A DNA stretch of 64,000 nucleotides from Macrococcus hajekii (GTDB lineage: Bacteria; Bacillota; Bacilli; Staphylococcales; Staphylococcaceae): positions 62,001-126,000 of the forward strand of contig NZ_SCWE01000003.1 of assembly GCF_004359505.1 (NCBI RefSeq), in the 5' to 3' direction. A program made the translations under genes and the position numbers. Below, in pieces: positions 46,417-55,499 of this stretch; the first letter of the stretch is position 1; each line of letters begins with the position of its first letter. The notes beneath the pieces are model-generated. The model did not search any database. It was not told the origin of the DNA and saw only the letters and a program-made list of their open reading frames with translations.

Positions 46417-47154
46417 TTATCCCACCTTTATAAATTTCTTATATTTTTTAAGATGCACGTTCTGTTCATGCGTAATGATACTTCCTGCCTTAAGCTCTGA
46501 AATTGTTGCGAATGTCACATTGCCGAACTTCGATTCATCAGCCAGAAAATAACAGTGAGTACTCTGCTGAATAGCGATTCGTTTTAAAGCTGCTTCCTCT
46601 GGGTCTGGTGTGGTGAACCCCTTATCCAGATCTACTCCGTTGACACCGATAAACGCTTTATCAAAATTAAACTGACTTATCATCTTTTTAGCCTCTGCAC
46701 CGATACTGGCCAGTGTATTATTTTTAATATAGCCACCTGCCATAAAGACTCGAATGCCTTTCTCAATCAATGGTGCAACATGAGTCAATCCGTTTGTGAC
46801 AACGGTTAAGTGCTGCTGATTTAAATAAGGGATAATAGAAAGGGTAGAGCTGCCCGCATCAAGAAACAGACAATCATGATCTTCAATGAGAGCAGCTGCC
46901 TGCTGAGCCATCACCTCTTTCTCATGCACAAAGCGTGTCGTCTTAATCGCCAGATTAGTATCCTGCTTATTATGTACAGAACAGGTTGCACCCCCGTGGA
47001 CCCGAATCAGTTTTCCTGCTTTTTCAAGGGCAGACAGATCCCGTCTGATAGTAGATTCACTGCTGCCGGTGATTTCCATCAACTGCTGCAAGGAGACTAT
47101 CTCATGATAATCAAGCAATTCTATAATTTTTTCATGACGCTTAATGGTTAGCAT
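46417..47154 (-). CDS. fruR: DeoR-family repressor of the fru operon
   Basis: 245 residues: winged helix with MLTIKRHEKIIELLDYHEIVSLQQLMEITGSSESTIRRDLSALEKAGKL-type start (helix-turn-helix about 18-45), then a sugar-phosphate-binding DeoRC domain with LDAGSSTLSI and GVNGVDLDKGFTTPD. Fructose 1-phosphate is the expected inducer. AAGGAGGGG site. First gene of fruR-fruK-fruA. Confidence 0.93.
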   Translation of the reverse strand: MLTIKRHEKIIELLDYHEIVSLQQLMEITGSSESTIRRDLSALEKAGKLIRVHGGATCSVHNKQDTNLAIKTTRFVHEKEVMAQQAAALIEDHDCLFLDAGSSTLSIIPYLNQQHLTVVTNGLTHVAPLIEKGIRVFMAGGYIKNNTLASIGAEAKKMISQFNFDKAFIGVNGVDLDKGFTTPDPEEAALKRIAIQQSTHCYFLADESKFGNVTFATISELKAGSIITHEQNVHLKKYKKFIKVG

Positions 47155-47178
47155 AGCGCCCCTCCTTATCTCCCCTTT

Positions 47179-47236
47179 AGTATAATGTTACCGTTTACAA
47201 ATTTCAATCATTTTCTATCAAAAACAATCAAAAACG
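47179..47236 (-). promoter_or_regulatory. fru promoter with cre site and FruR-like direct repeat
   Basis: On the minus strand, -35 TTGAAA and -10 TATACT (47184-47179) are 17 bases apart. TGTAAACGGTAACA (47199-47186) in the spacer fits the CcpA cre consensus TGWNANCGNTNWCA fully. Upstream, an exact tandem of ATCAAAAACA and ATCAAAAACG (plus-strand 47217-47236, ten-base period) resembles DeoR-family operators and is probably FruR's site. Confidence 0.8.
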
Positions 47237-47293
47237 TTCATATTAATTTAAAAAAATGAAAATCCAGCATCAGGATTTTCATTTAATTAACTG

Positions 47294-48193
47294 TCAGCTG
47301 AATTGCAGTTGATCTAACTGATCGAGTAGCTTACTTTTATCGAGTGATTCACCAATGAGGACTAGTTTCAAAGGCAGTTGCATTTCTTCTGGTTCATATT
47401 GTGGTATGCCGTATGAATATTGAAACAGAACCACTTGTGCTGGATTTTCCCGAAACTTAATATATCCTTTAATTCTAAGAATAGAGTCAGGCAGCTGACG
47501 CAGCCAGTCCACAAACCGGTGACTGTCAACAGGTGACGTAAAAGCATAAACCATTGACTGAATACCATGGTGAACGTGTCCTACTTGATGATTAACCTCT
47601 CCACCGTGAACGAATATTTCCTCTTCTACCTGTGCATATTCAGTCATGCTTATCTTTGCAGCTGCATTAAGTGTTCTAATCTGTTCTTCGCAGCTTATGA
47701 GTTCTTCAGCGGTCATCTGATCTTTTTTATTCAGTATGACAGTATGTGCATAACGTATCTGCTCTTCCATCAACTGTCTTGTTGTGATGCTATATCGAGA
47801 ACGGTTGAGGAATCTCGGACCATCTACCAGTGTGATAATGGATTGTACTTGAATGAAGCTCGTCAATGAAGGGGCCAGACAAGCATCATATATTTCTACC
47901 GGATGTGCTACACCTGTTGCTTCTATTATAATAATGTCAGGTTGATAACGATGTCTGATATCATGCAGCTGGACTTCAACGTCACTTTTAAGGTCACAGC
48001 AGATACAACCATTGAGCAGTTCATTCATCGGCGTATCTTCTCCTAAGATTTTTGAATCGACATTAAACTGTCCTAATTCATTCATTAAAATAGCGACTTT
48101 TTTGTCCTGCCAGTTCATCAGCATATTTCTTAACAAGGTCGTTTTTCCGCTTCCCAAAAAGCCACTTATGATATATAGTTCTATTTTAGTCAT
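47294..48193 (-). CDS. Second COG0523 GTPase (CobW family), metal target unknown
   Basis: 299 residues from ATG 48193, five bases after GGAGG; the ATG one codon earlier is too close. Walker A GFLGSGKTT at 11-19, metal motif CICC at 63-66, ATGVAHP, NKKDQ, and a short CobW C-terminal domain. A histidine cluster HGGEVNHQVGHVHHG sits between the two domains. About 100 residues shorter than the Zur-linked copy at 10.1 kb and with no Zur box upstream, so it likely serves a different metal or condition. Not linked to cobalamin genes. Confidence 0.88.
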   Translation of the reverse strand: MTKIELYIISGFLGSGKTTLLRNMLMNWQDKKVAILMNELGQFNVDSKILGEDTPMNELLNGCICCDLKSDVEVQLHDIRHRYQPDIIIIEATGVAHPVEIYDACLAPSLTSFIQVQSIITLVDGPRFLNRSRYSITTRQLMEEQIRYAHTVILNKKDQMTAEELISCEEQIRTLNAAAKISMTEYAQVEEEIFVHGGEVNHQVGHVHHGIQSMVYAFTSPVDSHRFVDWLRQLPDSILRIKGYIKFRENPAQVVLFQYSYGIPQYEPEEMQLPLKLVLIGESLDKSKLLDQLDQLQFS

Positions 48194-48351
48194 CATTTCC
48201 TCCAGTTTAATGCACACTTTCATTGTATTTATATGTTTTTTAACTCTCGATGCCTTGAAAAAAATCCCTCTTTATAATAAGGTTATAAAGGATAACTTAA
48301 TAATTTTAACATATATTCATATCGATCATTATTTTTAAGGCGGAGAATTAA

Positions 48352-48792
48352 ATGTCAGAAAATTTTAAACTCGACAAACAGCTGTGTTTCAGTCTATATA
48401 ACGCGCAGCGTAAAATGAATCGTTTCTATACTAACAAAGTCTTTAAAGATCATAACCTGACTTATCCACAGTATCTGGTTCTCTCCATCCTTTTTCAAAC
48501 TTCTCCTGTTAATGTGAAGACACTGGTTGAAGAATTATCACTCGATACTGGCACCATCTCGCCCCTTCTGAAGCGTATGGAAAGCAATGAACTAATTATC
48601 CGTGAACGTTCAGAACTTGATCAGAGAGAAGTATTTATACATCTGACTGATAAAAGTCGCAAGCTGCACCCAGCACTGGAGAACTGTAATAAAATTTTTC
48701 AGGAAGCTGCTTTACTTACTGATGAGGAAGCAGAGGATTTAAAACATCTTCTGGATAAACTCATCCACAATCTAGATAACGAACAAAAATAA
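48352..48792 (+). CDS. mgrA: MarR-family global regulator MgrA
   Basis: 146-residue winged-helix dimer, very close to S. aureus MgrA ([53 protein letters not shown]). The redox-sensing cysteine C12 is kept. In S. aureus MgrA controls autolysis, efflux, capsule and virulence genes in response to oxidation. GGCGGAG site. The adjacent COG0523 and CydDC-like genes match the staphylococcal neighbourhood. Confidence 0.93.
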   Translation: MSENFKLDKQLCFSLYNAQRKMNRFYTNKVFKDHNLTYPQYLVLSILFQTSPVNVKTLVEELSLDTGTISPLLKRMESNELIIRERSELDQREVFIHLTDKSRKLHPALENCNKIFQEAALLTDEEAEDLKHLLDKLIHNLDNEQK

Positions 48793-48822
48793 CCTGAGCT
48801 GAATGCTCAGGTTATTTTTATT
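48785..48822. terminator. Bidirectional terminator, mgrA versus degV gene
   Basis: AATAACCTGAGC (48788-48799) pairs perfectly with GCTCAGGTTATT (48805-48816) around TGAAT, with T tracts on both sides. Confidence 0.92.
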
Positions 48823-49663
48823 CTTTAATCCAGCCTATTGATACAGTACCATAGCCTGTATGCACACTAGCTACAGCAGCCATATACTCTTGATGAATAA
48901 TGAGTTCAGGATAATCAGCATGTAAACGTTCCACATACTTTCCTGCTTCTACTTTATCACCGGAGTTAAGGACACAAATTTCTTTTAAGTCTTCTTTTTC
49001 AATAGCCTCTTCAACAATTTCTATCATACGTTCAAAAACTTTTTTGCGCGTTCGTACTTTCTCATAAGGAATGATTTTACCTTCTTCCAGACTGAGAATC
49101 AGCTGAATACTCAATAAGCCTGCAAGAAAACTTTGTGACGCACTAAGACGCCCGCTTCGTCTCACCTGCTGAAGATTTTTCGGCTGTAAATAGAGTGCGG
49201 TCTGAGTAGTCAGACTTCTGACATGCTGCACCGCTTCTTCAAAGGTTCCGCCTGCTTCAGTGATTGCCATACCTGCCTGTACCATTTTTTTATACGGGTA
49301 GGAACCTGTTCTAGAATCGATCACTTCTACTTTAAGGTCCACTTCCTGACTCGCTGTCAAAGAATTTTGGTAAGAACCTGTCAGTTCACTCGTGGGATGC
49401 ACTGCAATGACTCTGTCATACCCTTCATCTTTAATTTTATGGTAGGTATCAAGCATTGCCTGAAAATTGGGCTGTGACGACTTTGCACCTTCACCGTACT
49501 GTTCAAGCAGGCGATAAAATTCCTCTGATGATAAATTGACTTGATCACTATAACTCACGCCATTCAATATTACACCCATCGGTACAACGAAGAGCGGATG
49601 ACCTGCAATCTCCTCTTCCGTGAATCCCGCAGCGGTATCGACTAACCATGCAATTCCTGTCAT
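48818..49663 (-). CDS. DegV-family fatty-acid-binding protein (FakB type)
   Basis: 281 residues. DegV fold with IAWLVDTAAGFTEEE at the start, SSQPNFQAMLDTY, VIAVHPTSELTGSYQ and RSGRLSASQSFLAGLLSIQLIL. FakB-type members bind fatty acids and present them to FakA kinase for incorporation into phospholipid; fakA is not in the window. Which lipid it binds cannot be told. Confidence 0.87.
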   Translation of the reverse strand: MTGIAWLVDTAAGFTEEEIAGHPLFVVPMGVILNGVSYSDQVNLSSEEFYRLLEQYGEGAKSSQPNFQAMLDTYHKIKDEGYDRVIAVHPTSELTGSYQNSLTASQEVDLKVEVIDSRTGSYPYKKMVQAGMAITEAGGTFEEAVQHVRSLTTQTALYLQPKNLQQVRRSGRLSASQSFLAGLLSIQLILSLEEGKIIPYEKVRTRKKVFERMIEIVEEAIEKEDLKEICVLNSGDKVEAGKYVERLHADYPELIIHQEYMAAVASVHTGYGTVSIGWIKE

Positions 49664-49672
49664 ATTGTCCTC

Positions 49673-51298
49673 CTAATTAATCATCTGACGTTCTAAAAGA
49701 ATCCTTTCATAGAAGAATCCTTTTTTCTCCATTAATGTACCGAAGCTCCCTGCCTCTATTAAATGGCCATCTTCTAATATATAAATCATATCAAAGTTAT
49801 GCAGGATTTCAAGCTCATGACTGATGACTACAATCGTACGCTGCTCCTTCAGATAATCTGCCATTTTTTCACGATTGACTACATCTACACCGTTAAATGG
49901 TTCGTCAAGCAGCCATATCGGCTGGTCTCTCAAAAGCAGACGGATAAAATGCAGACGCTGACGTTCCCCACCTGACAGATTACGACCGAACTCATCAATT
50001 TCACTTGCAGGTTCAAACGGTAAATTAAATTCTCTCAAATAAAATTCAATACTTTCTACATCATCACTGAACAGATTCTCCTGCACTGTCCCTTGAAAGA
50101 AGTGATTGTCCTGCTGCATAATATTCAGTCCCGAGAAATAACTTTCACGGTCCAACTCCTGCATAGATTGTCCTGCAATTTGAATATCGCTTGGATATAG
50201 ACCTGTTAATAAATGCAGAAGTGTCGATTTACCTGAGCCACTGCTTCCTACAATCGCTATTTTGTCACCTTCATGAATGGTCAGACTAATACCCTTGAGC
50301 ACGGGACGCTGTTGTTCAGGGTATGTAAAGTCAAGATCTTTCATTGTAATAGGTAACCGCTTCAGCACCTCAGTTTTTTTAACCGCTGGACTAAATGTCA
50401 TCAGTTGTTCACTGGCACGTTTTGTCTCCTGATAATAAAACGGAAATTGACTCATCGGTATAGCCATCTCAAACAAAGTGATGGTGACCATGATGATACT
50501 GGCATACATCAGTACTGTATGATCAAGCATGACATATAAGACGCCCCATATTGCCAACATGCTGAACAAGTTCAGCAGCCAGTCGTAAAAAGCAATCAGC
50601 TGCTTTTCTTTCAGCAGATTCTTTTCATAATCGGTCTGCGCCTGCAACAGCAAATGGTCAAAATGCTGATGACGGTCAAAAACTGCGATATCTTCGCGTC
50701 CCATACTATAGTCACTTAACCGGTCCATAAAATCTGTCTGACTCGCTCGCGTGGCCTCCGTCATTTTACTGAGCAAACGGCTCGTTGTGAGTGGCAGCAC
50801 GACAAGAATAACCAGCATAACAGCTGCAATGACCATGACTGCCTGAAGGTCATATACTGTATAGACCAGACAGACCGTAAGAGCTGTCAGCAGAACGACT
50901 ACAGGTGGATAAATCACTCGAAGCAGCACATTCTGCAGTTTCTCAATGTCGTTGACAGTACGTTGTAACAGTTCTGATAAGCGCCACTGACTATGCAGAT
51001 TGACAAATTCAGTGACAAGCTGATCAAAAGCACTGACTCGAACCTCTTTTAACATACGGAATGTGGCATCATGGCTGATCAGCCGTTCATAATAACGTGC
51101 AACTGCTCTAACAATACCGAGTAATTTAATAGAAGCGACTAAAATCATCAGTGAATAAAGTGGAACACCGTAAGCACTTTTTGATAGCATCAGACCACTT
51201 AAACTGAACATGCCAATCGCTGTAAGTCCGCCTATCGTACCCACGATGATGGCAATGATTAACTGTCGATACGTTCTTGAATCTATCCATTTAAACAT
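49673..51298 (-). CDS. ABC exporter half, CydC-like
   Basis: 541 residues: six-helix exporter domain (about 1-310) followed by an ATPase with Walker A GSSGSGKST, signature LSGGERQR and Walker B IWLLDEPFNGVD. Paired with the upstream gene (eight-base overlap), forming a heterodimer like CydDC, which exports cysteine or glutathione, although no cydAB oxidase genes are near. The staphylococcal pair at this locus is uncharacterised as far as I recall. Confidence 0.85.
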   Translation of the reverse strand: MFKWIDSRTYRQLIIAIIVGTIGGLTAIGMFSLSGLMLSKSAYGVPLYSLMILVASIKLLGIVRAVARYYERLISHDATFRMLKEVRVSAFDQLVTEFVNLHSQWRLSELLQRTVNDIEKLQNVLLRVIYPPVVVLLTALTVCLVYTVYDLQAVMVIAAVMLVILVVLPLTTSRLLSKMTEATRASQTDFMDRLSDYSMGREDIAVFDRHQHFDHLLLQAQTDYEKNLLKEKQLIAFYDWLLNLFSMLAIWGVLYVMLDHTVLMYASIIMVTITLFEMAIPMSQFPFYYQETKRASEQLMTFSPAVKKTEVLKRLPITMKDLDFTYPEQQRPVLKGISLTIHEGDKIAIVGSSGSGKSTLLHLLTGLYPSDIQIAGQSMQELDRESYFSGLNIMQQDNHFFQGTVQENLFSDDVESIEFYLREFNLPFEPASEIDEFGRNLSGGERQRLHFIRLLLRDQPIWLLDEPFNGVDVVNREKMADYLKEQRTIVVISHELEILHNFDMIYILEDGHLIEAGSFGTLMEKKGFFYERILLERQMIN

Positions 51299-52883
51299 GT
51301 GATATCACCGCCTGATAGTAAGGGTGAGATTCAAATTCATCCGGTGTACCTTGTTCGATCTCCCCATTTTCCATATAGATTAAATATGATGCTGACTGAA
51401 TAGTAGAACGCTGATGCGCAATAGTATATATAATGGACTGCTTCTTAAGCACTTCAATCGTTTCTTTTACAATTCGTTCAGTTCGTGCATCAAGCATAGC
51501 AGTAGGCTCATCAAGAATAATCATCTCTGCAGGACTGAGTAAGGCTCTCATTAACATGATGCGATGAAGTTCCCCTCCGGACAGCTGCTCGCCTGTACGA
51601 CCGATCCGTGTGTCAAAACCATCCGGCAAATCATCAATGCGGTCCAGCATATCGACTTGACGTGCTACTCTGTACAATTCATCATCTGATACTTCATTGA
51701 ACATCGTCACATTATGACGTACCGTCTCACTCATAACAAACGGATGCTGTGACATATAGATAATATTGTTATTTAATTTCTCGGGCAATACAATTGAACC
51801 CTCTCCGTAAATCTCTACACCTGACAGCACTTTAGCTAAAGTGGTTTTCCCTGCTCCACTCGAACCCATTATAACCGTATGTCTGAGAGGTAATACATCA
51901 TGTACAGACAGAGTAAAATGAGTGTAAGACTTTGTGACATTCAATTTAATTGCGTTATCAGAGGAGACGCTTCTATCAATCACCTTGTTATGAGATTGCT
52001 TCAGCAGTTCTGCATATCCTTCAGCCTGCTTGCCTGTATGAAAGGCAGCACCTAAGTCTTTAAGTGCATTATAAAATTCTGGTGCCAGCATCAGGGCCAC
52101 AACTGCTGTATAGAAAGACACTGTTTTGAAAACAATCAACCCTAGACCCACTTCGAGTGCGATAATACCGATCGACAGCATAGAGATGAACTCTATCATT
52201 AAAGTAGATAGGAATGCAGTCTTCAAGATGATCATCGTCTTTTCTCTGAATCCTTCCGATTTCTCTACAATTCCTGTTCTTACTCTTGCTTCATTGTTAA
52301 ACAGTTTAATGGTGACGATTCCCTTGATAGCATCCAGAAAATAGCCGGAGAACTGGTTGAGTGCAGTCATCTGTGCTGTCGCTTTCTTCGCAGTGTTAAT
52401 TCCGATAATAATATAGAAAAGTGGAATAAAAGGTGCAGTAATCAACATAATAAAAGCGGTATTTCTATGGAAGAAAAGCAAAAAGATGATAATAGTGAGA
52501 GGTATGATGGCCGAGCGATAAAGCTGCGGCAGATACTCTGCATAGAAACTATCGATACCTTCGATACCCTCTGTCGATAAATTCATAGTTTCAGCAGTTG
52601 GGCGTTTATCACTGATCATCTTTCTACGCAGATGATGCTTCACACGGTAACTGAGCATCGCACCCAGCCATTTAAGCATAAAATGAAGCAAGCTTCTACC
52701 TATTAATATGCCAAGAATCACACCGATCAGCTGATAAGGGATATCACGTTGTAAAACACCGTCAATCAGCTGACCTATATTTACGCTTTGCAGTACAATC
52801 AGGATTGCCAGCAGCACTGCAGCAATCAGCAGCATAAGATGTATATAAAAATAACGTCTGGTCAGACTTGTTAAATAATTCAC
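51291..52883 (-). CDS. ABC exporter half, CydD-like
   Basis: 530 residues from GTG 52883 (MNYLTSLTRRYFYIHLML); AAAGGA lies upstream. A longer frame to 52946 runs across the promoter region. Exporter domain with six helices, then an ATPase with Walker A GSSGAGKTT, signature LSGGELHR, Walker B MIILDEPTAMLD. Partner of the following CydC-like gene. Divergent from uppP. Confidence 0.85.
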   Translation of the reverse strand: MNYLTSLTRRYFYIHLMLLIAAVLLAILIVLQSVNIGQLIDGVLQRDIPYQLIGVILGILIGRSLLHFMLKWLGAMLSYRVKHHLRRKMISDKRPTAETMNLSTEGIEGIDSFYAEYLPQLYRSAIIPLTIIIFLLFFHRNTAFIMLITAPFIPLFYIIIGINTAKKATAQMTALNQFSGYFLDAIKGIVTIKLFNNEARVRTGIVEKSEGFREKTMIILKTAFLSTLMIEFISMLSIGIIALEVGLGLIVFKTVSFYTAVVALMLAPEFYNALKDLGAAFHTGKQAEGYAELLKQSHNKVIDRSVSSDNAIKLNVTKSYTHFTLSVHDVLPLRHTVIMGSSGAGKTTLAKVLSGVEIYGEGSIVLPEKLNNNIIYMSQHPFVMSETVRHNVTMFNEVSDDELYRVARQVDMLDRIDDLPDGFDTRIGRTGEQLSGGELHRIMLMRALLSPAEMIILDEPTAMLDARTERIVKETIEVLKKQSIIYTIAHQRSTIQSASYLIYMENGEIEQGTPDEFESHPYYQAVISHV

Positions 52884-53019
52884 ATTTTCACATCCTTTCT
52901 TATTATTATAATGAAAGTGACACAAAACAGAAATAATACGCCTCATTTATAAATACTATTTTTAATGTCTGTTGTGGTATACTTTCATTTGTAATCATAA
53001 GACATAAGGTGGTAACGAT

Positions 53020-53862
53020 ATGGAATTTTTTGAACTCATTAAAGCAATTATTTTAGGTATAGTAGAAGGTTTGACTGAATTTGCACCCGTCTCCTCGACC
53101 GGCCATCAGATTCTTGTAGATGATATGTGGTTGCATTCAGTGGATGTGCTCGGTTCTAAGGAATCGGCCAATACATTCAAAATCGTCATTCAGTTAGGTT
53201 CAATCCTTGCAGCTGCCTGGATATTCAGACGTCGTTTCGTTGATATGTTAAGCTTTAAATCTGAACCGATTGAGCGTCGCCTTAAATTATCTCACGTTCT
53301 CATCGGCTTAATTCCAGCAGGTGTTGCAGGTCTTCTGTTTGACGATTTCATTGACGAACATCTCTTTTCAGTACCAACTGTACTCATTGGTCTTGCGCTT
53401 GGTGCTATTCTGATGATTGTCGCTGACTTATACGCTAAGAAAGTTAAACATCCTCAGACTGTTGACAGCATTACCCACAAGCAGGCTCTTATCATCGGTC
53501 TCGTTCAGATTCTTGCGCTATGGCCTGGGTTCTCTCGCTCTGGTTCTACAATATCAGCGGGTGTTCTGACAAAACTTGATCATAAAGCTGCTTCAGACTT
53601 CACTTTTATTATGGCTGTACCTATTATGGCAGCAGCGAGTGCAAAAAGTCTGCTCAGTAATTATCAGTACATCCATGCAGACCAGCTCTGGTTCTACATT
53701 GCCGGTTTTATCGCTGCCTTTATTTTCGGTTTACTATCCATCAAGCTATTTCTTGAACTCATCAACCGCGTCAAATTAATCCCATTCGCGATTTATCGCC
53801 TCGTGCTTGTCGCGATTATTGCCGTTCTTTATTTTGGATTTGGTATCGGTAAAGGAATTTAA
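53020..53862 (+). CDS. uppP: Undecaprenyl-diphosphate phosphatase
   Basis: 280-residue polytopic membrane protein that dephosphorylates undecaprenyl diphosphate so the carrier can be reused for wall synthesis; also gives bacitracin tolerance (BacA). Active-site parts EGLTEFAPVSSTGH near the N terminus and PGFSRSGSTIS in the middle are intact. AAGGTGG site. A MarR gene follows 29 bases later. Confidence 0.95.
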   Translation: MEFFELIKAIILGIVEGLTEFAPVSSTGHQILVDDMWLHSVDVLGSKESANTFKIVIQLGSILAAAWIFRRRFVDMLSFKSEPIERRLKLSHVLIGLIPAGVAGLLFDDFIDEHLFSVPTVLIGLALGAILMIVADLYAKKVKHPQTVDSITHKQALIIGLVQILALWPGFSRSGSTISAGVLTKLDHKAASDFTFIMAVPIMAAASAKSLLSNYQYIHADQLWFYIAGFIAAFIFGLLSIKLFLELINRVKLIPFAIYRLVLVAIIAVLYFGFGIGKGI

Positions 53863-53891
53863 AATTGTGTGTTATTTATGAAGGAGATATT

Positions 53892-54311
53892 ATGAATAAA
53901 TTATCTACAGTTGATTACCATCTCTATCATGGCCAACGGGAAATGATCAAGCATTATAACCGTAATCTGCTGAAGTCTTATGGTATTAGTTATCAACAGT
54001 ATCTGGTGATGATGGTGCTAAGTGAACATCATGATATGCCTGTACTGAAACTCGGTGAAAAACTGGCCTTTCAATCAGGTACTATCACTCCTATCCTCAA
54101 AAAAATGGAGGCAGATGAATTAGTCATCCGCAGTCGTTCAGAGACAGATGAACGTGTAGTGATGGTCTCCCTCGCAAAAACAGGACAGGCATTACTTGAA
54201 GATATTCAGCATATACCAGATGAAATGTTTAAAGATTCGAAAGTCACAATAGAAGAATATAAACGGCTCATGTATTTGATGAATAAAATCGTCCATAACA
54301 TAGAAGTATAA
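53892..54311 (+). CDS. MarR-family regulator, cysteine-free MgrA/SarZ-like
   Basis: 139 residues from ATG 53892, which follows AAGGAGAT. The winged helix (YQQYLVMMVLSEH, FQSGTITPILKKMEADELV, RSETDERVVMVSL) clearly resembles MgrA and SarZ. The N-terminal redox cysteine of that group is replaced; the chosen protein has no cysteine at all, so a thiol switch is excluded. Co-transcription with uppP suggests an envelope-related role. Confidence 0.85.
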   Translation: MNKLSTVDYHLYHGQREMIKHYNRNLLKSYGISYQQYLVMMVLSEHHDMPVLKLGEKLAFQSGTITPILKKMEADELVIRSRSETDERVVMVSLAKTGQALLEDIQHIPDEMFKDSKVTIEEYKRLMYLMNKIVHNIEV

Positions 54312-54342
54312 AACGGTTGTCAGGCGACAGCCGTTTATTTAT
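54311..54342 (+). terminator. Terminator after the uppP-marR pair
   Basis: AAACGGTTGTC (54311-54321) pairs with GACAGCCGTTT (54326-54336) with one G-T pair; the following T run is interrupted (ATTTAT), so it may be weak. Confidence 0.7.
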
Positions 54343-54395
54343 AAGTTATAAGGGTAAATTGAAGTATTAAAAATGACTTTAAGGAGAGATTGAAT

Positions 54396-55040
54396 ATGAA
54401 TGATAAAATCAAGACAGCAGTTAATGTCGGCGCCTTAATCCTGGTTCCACTTATCAATGAACGTCACCGCCTGAAAGAAAATGCAGACTATGTGGCCATT
54501 AAAGATAAGACAGTACGTACAGCAGCTGTCACAAAAGATGCAGCTATTAAAGTCAAAGATAAAACAGTCGATACCACTAAGAAAGTAGCTCATACAACTA
54601 AGAATGTAAAAGATAAAACAGTCGCTGCTTCTCAATTTGTTGCTGAAACGTCTCACAACATCAAAGAAAACAGAGCTGAAAACAAAAAAGTGAAACAGAC
54701 TAAACAAATGAACAAACAGCTTGAAAAGGAAATGACTAAGCGTCAGAAACAGGAAGAAAAACAACTTAAAGAACGTCAGAAAGAAATGAAAGAAAATCTG
54801 ATTCAGGCCAATAAGGAAGAAAAGAAAAAGCAGAACAATGAAAAGAAAAATAAAAAGAAAGCCTCTCATAAAACAGATAAGCCTTCTCTTTTAAATACTT
54901 TCAGTCGTCAATCAAAAAAAGAAGCTGTCCCTGCTCGCACATTAAGATTTGATCATGAAGAGGATTACAGCAACGCGCCGCTCTTTGAAAAGCATCGTAC
55001 AGAAATGGCCGCGCATATTGAAAAACGCGGAAAATTTTAA
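54396..55040 (+). CDS. Lysine-rich, LEA-like repeat protein, unknown function
   Basis: 214 residues from ATG 54396 after AAGGAGAG. A short hydrophobic segment (VNVGALILVPLIN) near the N terminus could touch the membrane. Residues about 35-90 carry repeated KDKTV units (KDKTVRTAA, KDKTVDTTKKVAHTTKNV, KDKTVAAS) that resemble the 11-mer repeats of LEA desiccation proteins. Then comes about 90 residues of Lys/Glu/Gln-rich coiled coil. No enzyme motif. It is followed by the YaiI/YqxD gene three bases later. Confidence 0.75.
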   Translation: MNDKIKTAVNVGALILVPLINERHRLKENADYVAIKDKTVRTAAVTKDAAIKVKDKTVDTTKKVAHTTKNVKDKTVAASQFVAETSHNIKENRAENKKVKQTKQMNKQLEKEMTKRQKQEEKQLKERQKEMKENLIQANKEEKKKQNNEKKNKKKASHKTDKPSLLNTFSRQSKKEAVPARTLRFDHEEDYSNAPLFEKHRTEMAAHIEKRGKF

Positions 55041-55043
55041 AGC

Positions 55044-55484
55044 ATGCTGATTGTAGACGCTGACGCATGTCCTGTAATCGACGAGATTATCGATATCGCT
55101 GGACAATATCAGCTCAACGTTATATTAGTTCGCAATTTCAATCACTTCACCAGCCGTCAGTATCCTTCCTTTGTAACACTGGACTATGTTGATGACGGCT
55201 TTGATAGTGCAGACTACAGAATTGTGCAACTAGCCAGTAAGCAGGATATCGTTATTACGCAGGACTATGGTCTTGCAAGTCTTCTGCTCAATAAGCAAGT
55301 GACGGTTCTGCACCATACCGGTTCTATTTATTCACAGGATAATATTGAATATCTGCTTATGGTGCGTCATTCTTCTCAACAAATGCGCAGAGCAAGACAT
55401 AAGACTAAAGGACCGAAAGCCTTGACGGAAGCTGATCGACAGCATTTTTGTCAGCAGCTCGAAAAAACCATCCGTAATCAATGA
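55044..55484 (+). CDS. YaiI/YqxD family protein (UPF0178, DUF188)
   Basis: 146 residues with a PIN-like start MLIVDADACPVIDEI, then FVTLDYVDDGFDSADYRIV, VITQDYGLASLLL and RRARHKTKGPKALTEADR, the family's conserved blocks. The clustered aspartates suggest a metal-dependent nuclease, not proven. No clear ribosome site; translation probably continues from the gene before, three bases upstream. Confidence 0.9.
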   Translation: MLIVDADACPVIDEIIDIAGQYQLNVILVRNFNHFTSRQYPSFVTLDYVDDGFDSADYRIVQLASKQDIVITQDYGLASLLLNKQVTVLHHTGSIYSQDNIEYLLMVRHSSQQMRRARHKTKGPKALTEADRQHFCQQLEKTIRNQ

Positions 55485-55499
55485 TTATGGATGGTTTTT
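55462..55499. terminator. Bidirectional terminator, YaiI/YqxD versus GNAT gene
   Basis: AAAAACCATCC pairs with GGATGGTTTTT, extended by GTAATCA/TGATTA, and it contains the ends of both convergent genes. Confidence 0.88.

Noticed and set aside
48194-48351. Possible second Zur box upstream of the second COG0523 gene
   Set aside because: Checked for CGTAATnATTACG; only AT-rich sequence without the palindrome is present.
49673-52883. Bacteriocin or antibiotic exporter system
   Set aside because: No peptidase domain, precursor peptide or immunity gene nearby; the two half-transporters match the CydDC-like pair known beside mgrA in staphylococci.
54435-54869. Open frame on the minus strand encoding a Phe/Leu-rich 'membrane protein'
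   Set aside because: It is the antisense of the Lys/Glu-rich LEA-like gene; AAA/GAA codons read backwards give TTT/TTC/CTT. No ribosome site or promoter.
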